A stretch of DNA of 24,700 nt from an uncultured Sutterella sp. (GTDB taxonomy: Bacteria > Pseudomonadota > Gammaproteobacteria > Burkholderiales > Burkholderiaceae_F). Position 1 is the first letter of the stretch, and each line of letters opens with the position of its first letter. Shown piece by piece: positions 15,421 through 22,575 of the stretch. The notes beneath the pieces are model-generated. The model saw only the letters and a list, made by a program, of their open reading frames with translations, was not told the origin of the DNA and did no database searches. The position numbers and the translations under genes are program-made. The DNA lies in the NCBI GenBank assembly GCA_905194315.1, contig CAJJRX010000028.1, positions 1-24,700 on the forward strand. Direction: 5' to 3'.

Positions 15421-16248
15421 ATGTCACTGCTGAATCGGACGGTGGAAGGACTGTTTTTTGAATGCACGTCACGACGCTACTGGCGTTTTGAGCACTTCGG
15501 ACTCACGGGTGAAACCGGTTTCATCGAGTGCCCGGGCGCGGCTCCGCTCGGTTTTGCCTTTATCCCTGCGGCATCGTCCGAGGGACCTGCGAGTGAGAAA
15601 AATCCTGTGCAAACCAGGGGCACCGTGTTTTACTGCCCGCCCGCGGAGCACAACATGATGTTTCACCTCCCGCAGATTGTATGGCTTGTCGCCTCAGGCT
15701 ATCAGGTGATGATGTTTGACTGGCACGGCGCCGGCATGAGCGAGGGACGCCCCACAATTGAAGGCATCCGGGCCGACGCCCGCTGCGCGCTCAACGCACT
15801 TCTTGAGCGAAAAGGCATCACGGAGCTGCCGCTTTATCTCTTCGGTCAGGGGATGGGTGCCTGCGCCGCTCTCTCGCTGCTTGAAAACAGCCCCGTGACA
15901 TTTAATGCCGTGGTGCTTGAGTCGCTCATAGCAAGTTACCGCGGCTGGATGCTGCACCGCTACGGACCGGGCATCGGGCATCTTTGTGCCGCCCTGCTCC
16001 CTGAACATCTGACCGATCCCGTTGAGGAGCTTGCCCGGGTGCGTATCCCGCTCGCACTGGTGATTCCGGGAAAAGATCAGCGTGTTCCTGAAAAGGAATC
16101 CGACCGCATCGTGCGTGAAGCGCCCGCACACCGGGAAATCTGGCGCGCGGAGAAGAAAAAGTCGCTTGGCGTCTTTGACTATCCCGGTCCCTGGCGTGAA
16201 CGCTTTCTCGCGTTCTGCGAAGAGCACCGGACGAGCGCCAGTGAGTGA
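15421..16248 (+). CDS. alpha/beta-hydrolase-fold protein, catalytic Ser and His absent
   Basis: A 275-residue cytoplasmic protein. The fold is clear: the strand TVFYCPPAEHN (about 68-78), VASGYQVMMFDWHGAGMSEG (90-109, the typical DxxGxGxS region), a helix, LYLFGQGMGACAAL (138-151) at the nucleophile elbow, and LALVIPGKDQRVP (211-223) at the acid. The elbow should read G-x-S-x-G. Here it is G-Q-G-M-G, so the nucleophile position (144) is Gly. The region after the acid strand (about 243-258, KKKSLGVFDYPGPW) has no His where the catalytic His is expected. The protein therefore looks like a non-catalytic member, or one with a different mechanism. It sits 10 bases after the LysR gene, with AAGGAG giving the start, so the two are translated from one mRNA. 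Confidence 0.8.
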   Translation: MSLLNRTVEGLFFECTSRRYWRFEHFGLTGETGFIECPGAAPLGFAFIPAASSEGPASEKNPVQTRGTVFYCPPAEHNMMFHLPQIVWLVASGYQVMMFDWHGAGMSEGRPTIEGIRADARCALNALLERKGITELPLYLFGQGMGACAALSLLENSPVTFNAVVLESLIASYRGWMLHRYGPGIGHLCAALLPEHLTDPVEELARVRIPLALVIPGKDQRVPEKESDRIVREAPAHREIWRAEKKKSLGVFDYPGPWRERFLAFCEEHRTSASE

Positions 16249-16264
16249 GCGTTTACAGATAGCA

Positions 16265-16291
16265 AAGGGGCTCCCGCAGCGGGAGCCCCTT
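16265..16291. terminator. bidirectional terminator
   Basis: A perfect 12-bp stem AAGGGGCTCCCG (16265-16276) / CGGGAGCCCCTT (16280-16291) with a 3-base loop, followed by TATT. It lies between the convergent hydrolase-fold and flavoprotein genes. Confidence 0.85.
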
Positions 16292-16317
16292 ATTCAATGC
16301 CTCAGCCGGCGCATCAG

Positions 16318-17832
16318 TTATGCTGCCGCAGCTGCCTTCTTGCCGGCGATACGGCCGAAGACCAGGCAGTCAAGAATGGCCACGGAGCCAAGACGCACCG
16401 CACCGTGCACACCACCCGTCGCCTCACCGGCGGCATAGAGCCCCGGAATCGGCTTATCGGTGCGCACGTCGATGACGCGCGTATCCATATCGGTCACGAG
16501 ACCGCCCATGCAGTGATGGACCTTGGGCGAGAGCTCACCGATGTACCAGGGGCCTTCCGTGAGCGGCACCTGGTCGTTATTGATATAGCGGCCGAGCACC
16601 GGATCCTTCTTGGCCTTGACGTAGCCGTTGAATTCACTGATGGTCTTTTCAAGCGCGGCAGCATTGATGCCGCAGGCCCTGGCCATATCAGCAATGGTGT
16701 CGAACTTCTCGACCACTTTGCGCTCGAGCATCTTCTCCAGGAACCCGGGACGCTGCTTTTTGAGCGGTGCCACGTTGGCTTCGTTGGCGATGGCCCAGCA
16801 GGTCTTGCCTTTGACCTGTTCAACCATAATCGCGTCGGCACGCACCTTGCGGTTGGCGAGCTCGTTGATGAAGCGCACACCGTCCGTGTTCACCCAGAGA
16901 CCGTACTCGGCGGCAGCCGTCTGGTTGAACATCCAGCCGATGCCGAGCCCCTTTTCACGCGGGTTACCCCAGGGACCGCACTGAATCCAGTCGTTCTGCA
17001 CCTGCAGAGCACCAATGGCCGAGGTTTCACGCCACAGCTCTGACGTGGCACCGGGCTGATTGGTCGTATCGAGCTTGTCGCCGAGCTTGGGATCCTGATA
17101 GGTGCGGTACTTGAGGTCAGCTGCAAAACCGCCATAGCAGAGCACAACACCCTTTCTGGCGCGCAGGAATTTCACCTTGCCCGAATCCGCCTTCGGGAAG
17201 CGGTAGCCTTCACGGACCTGCAGACCGACCACACGGCCGCTCTTGTCACGGATGATATGCTCAACATAGGTCTTCAGGCGAAGCGGAATGCCAAGCGCCT
17301 TGCAGGCCTTAAGCTGCTGATTGACAATGCCTGAACCGGAGCCGTTTTTCGTCGTCACATAGCGCGGCACCGAGTGGCCACCCTCCTGACCGATCGCATC
17401 GGGCAGGTATTCCACACCGAGCTCCTTGATCGTCCACTCGTAGTTCGAAAGTGCGCTCTCAGCGAGCAGCTTCACCTTTTCCATGTAGTTCATGTACAGA
17501 CCGGCGGCCAGAATGTCCTTCATCAGCAGCTCAGGAGAATCCTTGATGCCGTGCATCTTCTGCTGCGGGCAGCCGGTGGCGGTCAGAATGCCACCGTTGA
17601 TGATGGAGTTGCCGCCTGCGGTCGGCATCTTTTCCAGAATCACCACGCTCGCCCCCGCCTTGTGCGCCTCATAGGCGGCAGCCAGACCGGCAAAGCCCGA
17701 GCCGATCACGAGCACATCGAATTCCTCGTCCCAGTGCTGGGGCACTTCCGCCGCCACGGCAGAACCTGCTACGAGAGCAGCGCTTCCGGCGAGTGTTGAA
17801 CCGATCAGACGGCGACGTGTTAAATTGGCCAT
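16318..17832 (-). CDS. Tat-exported FAD-dependent reductase, fumarate/urocanate reductase superfamily
   Basis: A 504-residue periplasmic flavoprotein. A Tat signal, TRRRLIGSTLAG, is followed by a hydrophobic stretch and an Ala-x-Ala cut near 27-28. FAD binding: DVLVIGSGFAGLAAAYEA (39-56) and ILEKMPTAGGNS. The active-site set of flavocytochrome c-type reductases can be placed: R328 in the RFINELANRK segment, H439-H440 in HHCMGG, and R480 in GGVHGAVRLGS. In this family these residues donate the proton and hold the carboxylate of an unsaturated acid such as fumarate, urocanate or acrylate derivatives. No haem domain (CxxCH) and no FMN-binding domain is attached, so electrons must come from a separate protein, and none is encoded nearby. 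GAGGAG lies 9 bases before the ATG at 17832. Substrate is not assignable by eye. Confidence 0.88.
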   Translation of the reverse strand: MANLTRRRLIGSTLAGSAALVAGSAVAAEVPQHWDEEFDVLVIGSGFAGLAAAYEAHKAGASVVILEKMPTAGGNSIINGGILTATGCPQQKMHGIKDSPELLMKDILAAGLYMNYMEKVKLLAESALSNYEWTIKELGVEYLPDAIGQEGGHSVPRYVTTKNGSGSGIVNQQLKACKALGIPLRLKTYVEHIIRDKSGRVVGLQVREGYRFPKADSGKVKFLRARKGVVLCYGGFAADLKYRTYQDPKLGDKLDTTNQPGATSELWRETSAIGALQVQNDWIQCGPWGNPREKGLGIGWMFNQTAAAEYGLWVNTDGVRFINELANRKVRADAIMVEQVKGKTCWAIANEANVAPLKKQRPGFLEKMLERKVVEKFDTIADMARACGINAAALEKTISEFNGYVKAKKDPVLGRYINNDQVPLTEGPWYIGELSPKVHHCMGGLVTDMDTRVIDVRTDKPIPGLYAAGEATGGVHGAVRLGSVAILDCLVFGRIAGKKAAAAA

Positions 17833-17867
17833 AATGTGGTCTCCTCAAAACAGATGGTTGGTATCTC

Positions 17868-17977
17868 TTGGAAAACATTCCAAAGAATTAGGAGATTTTC
17901 CTTAGAGTCACCGCATTATGCCACGCAGCGTGCTGATGAGAAACCCCTCTTGGGGTAATCGATATTGGACCTTACCC
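17868..17977. promoter_or_regulatory. promoter/operator region of the Tat flavoprotein gene
   Basis: Upstream of the flavoprotein start lie several short symmetric elements: TTGGAA-AACA-TTCCAA (17868-17883), CCCC-TCTT-GGGG (17944-17955), and GGGTAA (17953-17958) paired with TTACCC (17972-17977). A possible minus-strand -10, CATAAT, is at 17915-17920 with a poor -35. The density of symmetric sites suggests control by one or more regulators, possibly the nearby LysR protein. The remaining bases to 18108 hold no gene. Confidence 0.4.
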
Positions 17978-18062
17978 TAATGTGCACGGGCGGCTTTTGC
18001 GGGCACCGTTATTTAGACCACTTAAAAAGAACTGCAGGAGCGGCGTTTTCTTTGAGAGACGA

Positions 18063-18089
18063 AAAAACCCGGCCGTAAGCCGGGTTTTT
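18063..18089. terminator. terminator of nrdAB
   Basis: AAAAACCCGGC (18063-18073), loop CGTAA, GCCGGGTTTTT (18079-18089). Strong on both strands; on the minus strand it ends nrdB transcription, 20 bases after the stop. Confidence 0.88.
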
Positions 18090-18108
18090 CGATGAACGCA
18101 TATCCGCT

Positions 18109-19152
18109 TTACTTGAGCGGGAGCTCCTGCTCGTGCATGGCATCAAAGTTCTTCTGCTCTTCGGCAGCAGACTTCGCCTTACCCCACACATCACCCCAGT
18201 CGCCCGTAAGAGCGCCCTTGGCGTAGTCGGTGGCACGGTTTTCAAAGAAGTTGGTGTGCGTCACACCGAGCATGGCGTCAACCCACGGCAGCGGGTTCTT
18301 CTTGACGCCGAAGATCGCCTTCATACCGAGGCCGAGCAGACGGCGGTCGGCAATGTAGCGGATGTATTCACGCACCTCACCGCGGGTGAGTCGCTTCATT
18401 TCCGTCACACCGAATGCGAGATCGATGAACTTGTCCTCCAGGTCAACCATGATTTCCGCAATCGTGTAGATACGGCTCTTGAGTTCGTCGGTCCAGAGTT
18501 CGGGACGCTCTTTGATGTATTCGCGGAACAGACGCGTCATCGATTCGGTGTGCAGCGTCTCGTCGGCGATCGACCAGGAGATGATCTGGCCCATGCCCTT
18601 CATCGTGCCGTTACGCGTGAAGTTGAGCAGCATCACGAACGAGGAGAACAGCTGCATGCCTTCGGTAAAGGCCGAGAAGGCGGCGATCTGCGCAGCAAGT
18701 TCCGTGTCCTTTTCGCTCACTTCGTTAAAGAAGTTGTGCTTGGCGGCCATGGCTTCGTACTGCAGAAACTCGTTGTAGATGCTCTCGGGCAGACCCAGCG
18801 TTTCAATGAGGTGCGAGTAGGCGGCGATGTGCACGGCTTCACGGCCGGCAAACGACGAAAGCATCATGCGCACTTCGGGGTGGTGAAAACGCGGGAGGTA
18901 GTTGTTCACATACGCACCCGAGACGTCAATGTCGCCCTGCGTGAAAAAGCGCAGAATCTTCGTGAGGAAGTCCTTTTCCGAGTCGGTAAGCTTGCTGTTG
19001 TAGTCCTTGACGTCCTCGAGCATCGGCACTTCCGTCCAGAGCCAGTGCATCTGTTCGCTTTCCATAAAGGCCTCATAGGCCCAGGGATAACTGAAGGGCT
19101 TGTAGTAGTTGCGGGCACCCAGAAGTCCCAGATCGTCTTTGTTCTCAGCCAT
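18109..19152 (-). CDS. nrdB: class Ia ribonucleotide reductase, small (radical) subunit
   Basis: A 347-residue diiron-tyrosyl radical subunit that, with NrdA, reduces ribonucleoside diphosphates to deoxy forms using oxygen to build the radical. The metal ligands can be placed at the correct spacing: D74, E105 and H108 (REAVHIAAY), E164 (FTEGMQLF), E198 and H201 (ADETLHTES). The radical Tyr is Y112, four residues after H108 as in E. coli R2, so it is not the Tyr-less class Ic type. The ATG at 19152 (MAENKDD) has TGGA 8 bases upstream; a longer frame to 19194 would add 14 residues and is unlikely. It is 88 bases downstream of nrdA and shares its transcript. An oxygen-dependent enzyme in a mainly anaerobic gene setting implies tolerance of, or use of, some oxygen. 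Confidence 0.94.
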   Translation of the reverse strand: MAENKDDLGLLGARNYYKPFSYPWAYEAFMESEQMHWLWTEVPMLEDVKDYNSKLTDSEKDFLTKILRFFTQGDIDVSGAYVNNYLPRFHHPEVRMMLSSFAGREAVHIAAYSHLIETLGLPESIYNEFLQYEAMAAKHNFFNEVSEKDTELAAQIAAFSAFTEGMQLFSSFVMLLNFTRNGTMKGMGQIISWSIADETLHTESMTRLFREYIKERPELWTDELKSRIYTIAEIMVDLEDKFIDLAFGVTEMKRLTRGEVREYIRYIADRRLLGLGMKAIFGVKKNPLPWVDAMLGVTHTNFFENRATDYAKGALTGDWGDVWGKAKSAAEEQKNFDAMHEQELPLK

Positions 19153-19240
19153 TTTTATTCCAGATTTTTCAAAATTGATTCTTCTCTCATGCACGCCGGC
19201 CGCAGTGAAAGACCTGCGGCCGCAAGGGCGTGCAGCGCGA

Positions 19241-21016
19241 TCAGCCTTCGCAGGCCAGACACGTCGTGTCGTCAGCCACGCTCGTCATATCGATTTCGTC
19301 CTCGATACGCTTGCGCTCGACAGCCACACCGACGCGGTCAGCCTTTCTGAGCTTGTCCGAGCGGTTGTAGTACAGGCTCTTGAGACCGCGCTTCCATGCC
19401 ATGAAGTGGCAGGCATGCAGATAGCCGATCGACACGTCAGGCGGGAAGAACATGTTGACGCTCTGCCCCTGATCGATGAACTGCTGACGGTCAGCGGCCA
19501 TTTCCACAATCCAGCGCTGGTCGATTTCGATCGCGGTCTTGAAGGTGTTGCGGATCTGCTCGGGCAGGTCCGTGCGGTGCTGCACGCTGCCGTCGTGTGC
19601 GATGATGTCGGCCCAGAACTCATCCGTGTCAAGCCCCAGACGCGCCACTTCAGCCTTGAGGAAGCGGTTCTTCATGATGTAGGCGCCCGAGATCGTGTCC
19701 TGACGGTAGATATTGGCGCGGTACGGTTCGATCGAGGGACTCGTGCCGCCCATAATGAGCGAGGAGGACGCGTTGGGGGCCACACTCATCCAGTGCGAGA
19801 AGCGGCGGCGAACACCGCTTGCAGCCGCATCGGGGCAGGCGCCGCGGCGCTCGCACAGATTGCGGTCAGCCTCTTCGCAGGCCTGACGGATATGGCGGAA
19901 GATCGCCATGTTGGTGACCTTGGCCACCACCGACTCGAACGGAATGCGGTTTTTCTGCAGATACGCATGAAAGCCCAGCGCACCGAGCCCGACAGAGCGT
20001 TCGCGCATGGCCGAGTAACGGGCACGCGAAATCTGATCCGGGGCGTGATCGATAAAGTACTGCAGCACGTTATCGAGAAACTCGAGCACGTCCTCGATGA
20101 ACTGCGGCACATGACGCCACTGATCGTAGTACTCAAGGTTGAGCGAGGAGAGGCAGCACACGGCGGTGCGCTCACTCGAGGTGGGCAGGAAAATTTCCGT
20201 GCACAGGTTCGAGCCGTTGATCTTGAGCCCCTTGTCCTTCAACCAGGAGGGCAGCGCGCGGTTGGCCGTGTCGGTAAAGACGAGGAACGGTTCACCGGTA
20301 TGCATGCGCAGCTCGAGAATACGCTGCCAGAGATCGCGGGCGCTCACCACGTCGACCACCTCACCGGTGCTCGGGTGCTTGAGCTCCCAGGAGTCATCGG
20401 CATTCTCGTCACGCATCGAGGCTTCAATCTTCTGCATGAACGCGTCGGAGATATTGACGCCGTGATGCAGGTTGAGCGCCTTCATGTTCTGGTCGCCCGT
20501 GGGCTTGCGCATTTCGATGAACTGGATGATATCCGGATGGTCAATCGAGAGGAACGCCGCATAGGAGCCGCGGCGCGTGGAGCCCTGACGGTACGCGAGG
20601 CAGGCCGCATCGTAAACCTTCAGATGCGGCATCACGCCCACACTCTTTTCGTCCGCGGAACGGATGCCGACGTGAATACCCACGCCGCCCCCGAGCATCG
20701 AGAGCCAGTTGACTTCCGAGAGCGTGTCAACGAGCCCTTCGGCGCTGTCTTCCATGTACGAGAGAAAGCACGAGACGGGCAGCCCCTTTTTCGTGCGGCC
20801 GAAGGCGAGAATCGGCGTGGAGAACGAGAGCCAGTGCTGGCTTGCGTAGTCATAAATACGCTGTGCGTGTTCAGGATTGGAAGCAAACGCCTCTGCGACA
20901 AATTTCAAACGCTCCTGGGGGCTTTTCTCCTCCGGGCGCATATAGCTTTCACGCAGGCGCATCAGCCCGAGCTCATCAAACAGCTTATCTCGACTCAAAT
21001 CCATCTGCACAGACAT
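19241..21016 (-). CDS. nrdA: class Ia ribonucleotide reductase, large (catalytic) subunit, compact
   Basis: A 591-residue catalytic subunit. The active-site set is complete: C83 (LPVSCFLS), N270-x-C272-x-E274 (NLCTE), C287 (AVCCLS), the radical-transfer Tyr pair Y549-Y550 (SLYYNR) and the C-terminal redox CxxC (586-589). It is about 170 residues shorter than E. coli NrdA (761). The sequence begins directly with the domain before the catalytic barrel, so the N-terminal ATP cone is absent. In families where that domain is lost, dATP feedback inhibition of overall activity is usually missing. The ATG at 21016 has AGGAAAG upstream. Expression is probably controlled by NrdR through the two boxes just upstream. 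It pairs with nrdB downstream. Confidence 0.94.
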   Translation of the reverse strand: MSVQMDLSRDKLFDELGLMRLRESYMRPEEKSPQERLKFVAEAFASNPEHAQRIYDYASQHWLSFSTPILAFGRTKKGLPVSCFLSYMEDSAEGLVDTLSEVNWLSMLGGGVGIHVGIRSADEKSVGVMPHLKVYDAACLAYRQGSTRRGSYAAFLSIDHPDIIQFIEMRKPTGDQNMKALNLHHGVNISDAFMQKIEASMRDENADDSWELKHPSTGEVVDVVSARDLWQRILELRMHTGEPFLVFTDTANRALPSWLKDKGLKINGSNLCTEIFLPTSSERTAVCCLSSLNLEYYDQWRHVPQFIEDVLEFLDNVLQYFIDHAPDQISRARYSAMRERSVGLGALGFHAYLQKNRIPFESVVAKVTNMAIFRHIRQACEEADRNLCERRGACPDAAASGVRRRFSHWMSVAPNASSSLIMGGTSPSIEPYRANIYRQDTISGAYIMKNRFLKAEVARLGLDTDEFWADIIAHDGSVQHRTDLPEQIRNTFKTAIEIDQRWIVEMAADRQQFIDQGQSVNMFFPPDVSIGYLHACHFMAWKRGLKSLYYNRSDKLRKADRVGVAVERKRIEDEIDMTSVADDTTCLACEG

Positions 21017-21066
21017 TGTTTCGCTTTCCTAATAACCTATATTTCAGCAAAATTACCCCCTATACC

Positions 21067-21082
21067 GGTCAGTATATGGGGT
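21067..21082 (-). promoter_or_regulatory. NrdR-box-like site 2, over the nrdA -10
   Basis: On the minus strand this reads ACCCCATATACTGACC, a partial match to the 16-base NrdR consensus (ACAC-W-ATATAT-W-GTGT), strong in the central CATATAC part. It starts 32 bases from box 1, leaving a 16-base gap, which is the tandem spacing typical of NrdR sites. It covers the candidate -10. Confidence 0.5.
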
Positions 21083-21098
21083 ATAAATACCTATTCAA
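21071..21098 (-). promoter_or_regulatory. nrdAB promoter
   Basis: On the minus strand: -35 TTGAAT (21093-21098), a 16-base spacer, -10 TATACT (21071-21076). The start of transcription would be near 21064, about 48 bases before the nrdA ATG. Both hexamers are overlapped or abutted by the NrdR-like boxes. Confidence 0.55.
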
Positions 21099-21114
21099 AC
21101 ACAAGCTCTTGTGT
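21099..21114 (-). promoter_or_regulatory. NrdR-box-like site 1, abutting the nrdA -35
   Basis: A 16-base palindrome, ACACAAG-CT-CTTGTGT on plus, which extends to 9-bp perfect arms (21097-21116). It matches the outer ACAC-A...T-GTGT pattern of NrdR boxes. NrdR is the zinc-finger/ATP-cone repressor of ribonucleotide reductase genes; its own gene is not in the window. Confidence 0.65.
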
Positions 21115-21135
21115 TTAGTGTCGTTCAATACTACC

Positions 21136-21242
21136 CTTTTCAAAGAGCGTTGAAAAGAGCGCCCCGACATTCATTCGACCTAGTCATTGCACCACTGCGG
21201 TGGTAAAAGCCCCTCAAACCCCGCTGTTGCGGGCGCTTGAGG
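21136..21242. other. cluster of three hairpins in the nrdA-thioredoxin gap
   Basis: Three perfect stems follow each other: CTTTTCAA-N6-TTGAAAAG (21136-21157); ACCAC-N4-GTGGT (21191-21204); and a nested one with outer CCTCAA/TTGAGG and inner CCCGC-N4-GCGGG (21212-21242). No coding region covers them. They could be part of a small structured RNA on either strand. The third stem is followed on the plus strand by AATTTTTG about 13 bases later, and on the minus strand by GGGGCTTTTACC. Confidence 0.35.
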
Positions 21243-21310
21243 CGGGTATAACCAATTTTTGTGATGGCACTCAAAAACGTGCCGCCCGGGCGCAATCAGT
21301 AACAAATACC

Positions 21311-21340
21311 TTAGCAAAATTGTCGGACTTTTGATACACT
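21311..21340 (+). promoter_or_regulatory. candidate promoter of the thioredoxin-like gene
   Basis: TTAGCA (21311-21316), an 18-base spacer, and an extended -10 TGA-TACACT (21332-21340). This would give a leader of about 145 bases before the ATG at 21493. That leader is GC-rich with no recognisable riboswitch. Confidence 0.35.
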
Positions 21341-21492
21341 ACAGAAATCGATATTCTAGCGTGCGACGCACCCGCTCAGCGTGCCGCCCGGAGAACGCCT
21401 CCCCTGAATACGGGGGCTGCGCCTCCTTCCCCGCTCTCTGCGGGGCTGCCGACAGCGGGCTGTGCGCACTGCAGTCAACGGAGATTTTTATC

Positions 21493-21813
21493 ATGACGAT
21501 TAAAGTTGTTACCGACGCCACCCTTGAAAGTGATGTCCTCAAAAGTGAAAAGCCCTTTGTGCTCGCCGTAGGTGCCACCTGGTGTGTGGACTGCCGCCGT
21601 GCCGCGCCGTTTTACCAGAAGTTCGCCGGTGAATACGCCGACCGCGCCACGTTCGGTGCCGCCGACAGTGAAGCCAATCCGGCCGTGGTGGAAAAGTTCC
21701 GCGTCGTGAACATTCCGACCATGGTGGTGGTCAAGGGCGGCGAAGAAGTCGCCCGCCTCGTCGAGGTGAAGACCCCGGCCGAACTCAAGGACTGGCTTGA
21801 TCGCAATCTCTAA
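21493..21813 (+). CDS. thioredoxin-like protein with WCVDC active site
   Basis: A 106-residue single-domain thioredoxin fold protein of the usual length. The active site is W30-C31-V32-D33-C34, in place of WCGPC; the cis-Pro loop is I74-P75-T76 and the C-terminal GGEEVARLVEVKTPAELKDWL helix region is normal. Trx proteins reduce protein disulfides such as that of NrdA. The Pro-to-Asp and Gly-to-Val changes between the Cys should alter redox potential or partner choice, so it may be a specialised thioredoxin rather than the main one. GGAG lies about 10 bases before the ATG. The frame stays open upstream to 21331, but that part does not resemble protein. It is followed by its own terminator. Confidence 0.88.
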   Translation: MTIKVVTDATLESDVLKSEKPFVLAVGATWCVDCRRAAPFYQKFAGEYADRATFGAADSEANPAVVEKFRVVNIPTMVVVKGGEEVARLVEVKTPAELKDWLDRNL

Positions 21814-21824
21814 ACAGGATGCGG

Positions 21825-21845
21825 GGTGCACCCGCGAGGTGCACC
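21825..21845. repeat. GGTGCACC palindrome, two direct copies
   Basis: GGTGCACC at 21825-21832 and again at 21838-21845, 5 bases apart, between the thioredoxin stop and its terminator. Each copy is itself palindromic, so they can also pair with each other. Function unknown; possibly part of a composite terminator. Confidence 0.4.
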
Positions 21846-21853
21846 GCCCTTCT

Positions 21854-21882
21854 CCCCGGCAGCGCTGCCGGGGTTTTCGTTT
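21854..21882 (+). terminator. terminator of the thioredoxin-like gene
   Basis: A perfect 20-base palindrome (CCCCGGCAGC/GCTGCCGGGG, 21854-21873), followed by TTTTCGTTTT. It lies only 22 bases before the next ATG, so it either ends transcription fully or limits read-through into the flavin-reductase-like gene. Confidence 0.8.
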
Positions 21883-21903
21883 TCTCAAACCGCAAGAGAC
21901 TTT

Positions 21904-22473
21904 ATGCTGATTGATGTAACGCTTGACAAGGCCTATGCGCTCATGACCGGGGGTCCCACGATTCTCGTCTCCACGCGCAGCCAGGACGGACGCGATGATG
22001 TGATGGCCTGTGCCTGGAACACCCTCTTTAACATGGATCCCACGCAGGTGATTGTGGTTTTCGACCTTGAACACGACTCGACGAAGAACATCCTCGTCAC
22101 GGGTCAGTTCGGCATCTCGATTCCGGGCGACGCGCTCAAGGCCGGTCTTCTCAAGGCCGGCAGTGTGCACCTGAGAGAGATCACCGAAGACAAGTTTGAC
22201 TTTGCCGGGCTCGAAAAGCTGCCCTCGCGTGTGATCGGCGCCCCGCTCGTCAAAGGCGCCATCGGCTATCTGGAATGCCGCCTGATGGATCGCGATCTCT
22301 TTGAGCGCACCGGTATCGCGCTCGCCGAGGTGGTCTCCGCCCGCGTTGAAGAGGATTACTGGGACGGCTCGAGCCTGGTGTGTGAAGGTCAGAAAGAGCA
22401 GACCATGCACTCGGCGGGCTCCACCACGTTCTTCCCGCGCGGACACGTACAGCCCTGGGGGCGCCGCCGCTAA
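21904..22473 (+). CDS. flavin reductase-like (flavoredoxin-type) FMN-binding protein
   Basis: A 189-residue protein of the flavin-reductase-like domain family, flavoproteins binding FMN in a split-barrel fold. Typical elements are the early strand GGPTILVSTRSQDGRDDVMACAWNT (about 16-40), the VVFDLEHDSTKNI segment (about 51-63), TGQFGISIP (66-74), and the mid-helix VIGAPLVKGAIGYLECRL. Members transfer electrons from NAD(P)H or small redox proteins; flavoredoxins serve anaerobic metabolism. Partner and role here are unknown. The ATG at 21904 is chosen because the family starts near it; the frame extends upstream but through the terminator of the previous gene. The ribosome binding site is weak (AAGAGA). 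No separate promoter is evident in the 22 bases after that terminator. Confidence 0.8.
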   Translation: MLIDVTLDKAYALMTGGPTILVSTRSQDGRDDVMACAWNTLFNMDPTQVIVVFDLEHDSTKNILVTGQFGISIPGDALKAGLLKAGSVHLREITEDKFDFAGLEKLPSRVIGAPLVKGAIGYLECRLMDRDLFERTGIALAEVVSARVEEDYWDGSSLVCEGQKEQTMHSAGSTTFFPRGHVQPWGRRR

Positions 22474-22492
22474 GAGGCCACAATCCTTTCTG

Positions 22493-22533
22493 AAACGCCT
22501 GCCGGCACACTGCCGGCGGGCGTTTTGCTTTTT
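22493..22533 (+). terminator. terminator of the flavin-reductase-like gene
   Basis: AAACGCC-T-GCCGGC (22493-22506), loop ACACT, GCCGGC-G-GGCGTTT (22512-22525), with one T-G pair, then TGCTTTTT. Confidence 0.85.
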
Positions 22534-22563
22534 CTGCGCCCCGCTCTCTGCAGAAACAAACAG

Positions 22564-22575
22564 CACCAGTTGGTG
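22564..22575. promoter_or_regulatory. CACCA-GT-TGGTG palindrome before the zeta-like gene
   Basis: A short perfect palindrome about 95 bases upstream of the zeta-like start codon. It could be a repressor site. No good promoter hexamers were identified around it. Confidence 0.25.

Noticed and set aside
19109..21118. A 669-codon open frame opposite nrdA and the start of nrdB
   Set aside because: It lies antisense to two unmistakable genes, and its product is rich in His, Arg and Val without domain character. Long antisense frames arise from the codon bias of GC-rich genes.
21331..21492. An N-terminal extension of the thioredoxin-like protein
   Set aside because: The extra 54 residues do not resemble a signal peptide or domain and overlap the likely promoter. 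The ATG at 21493 gives the normal thioredoxin length and has GGAG upstream.
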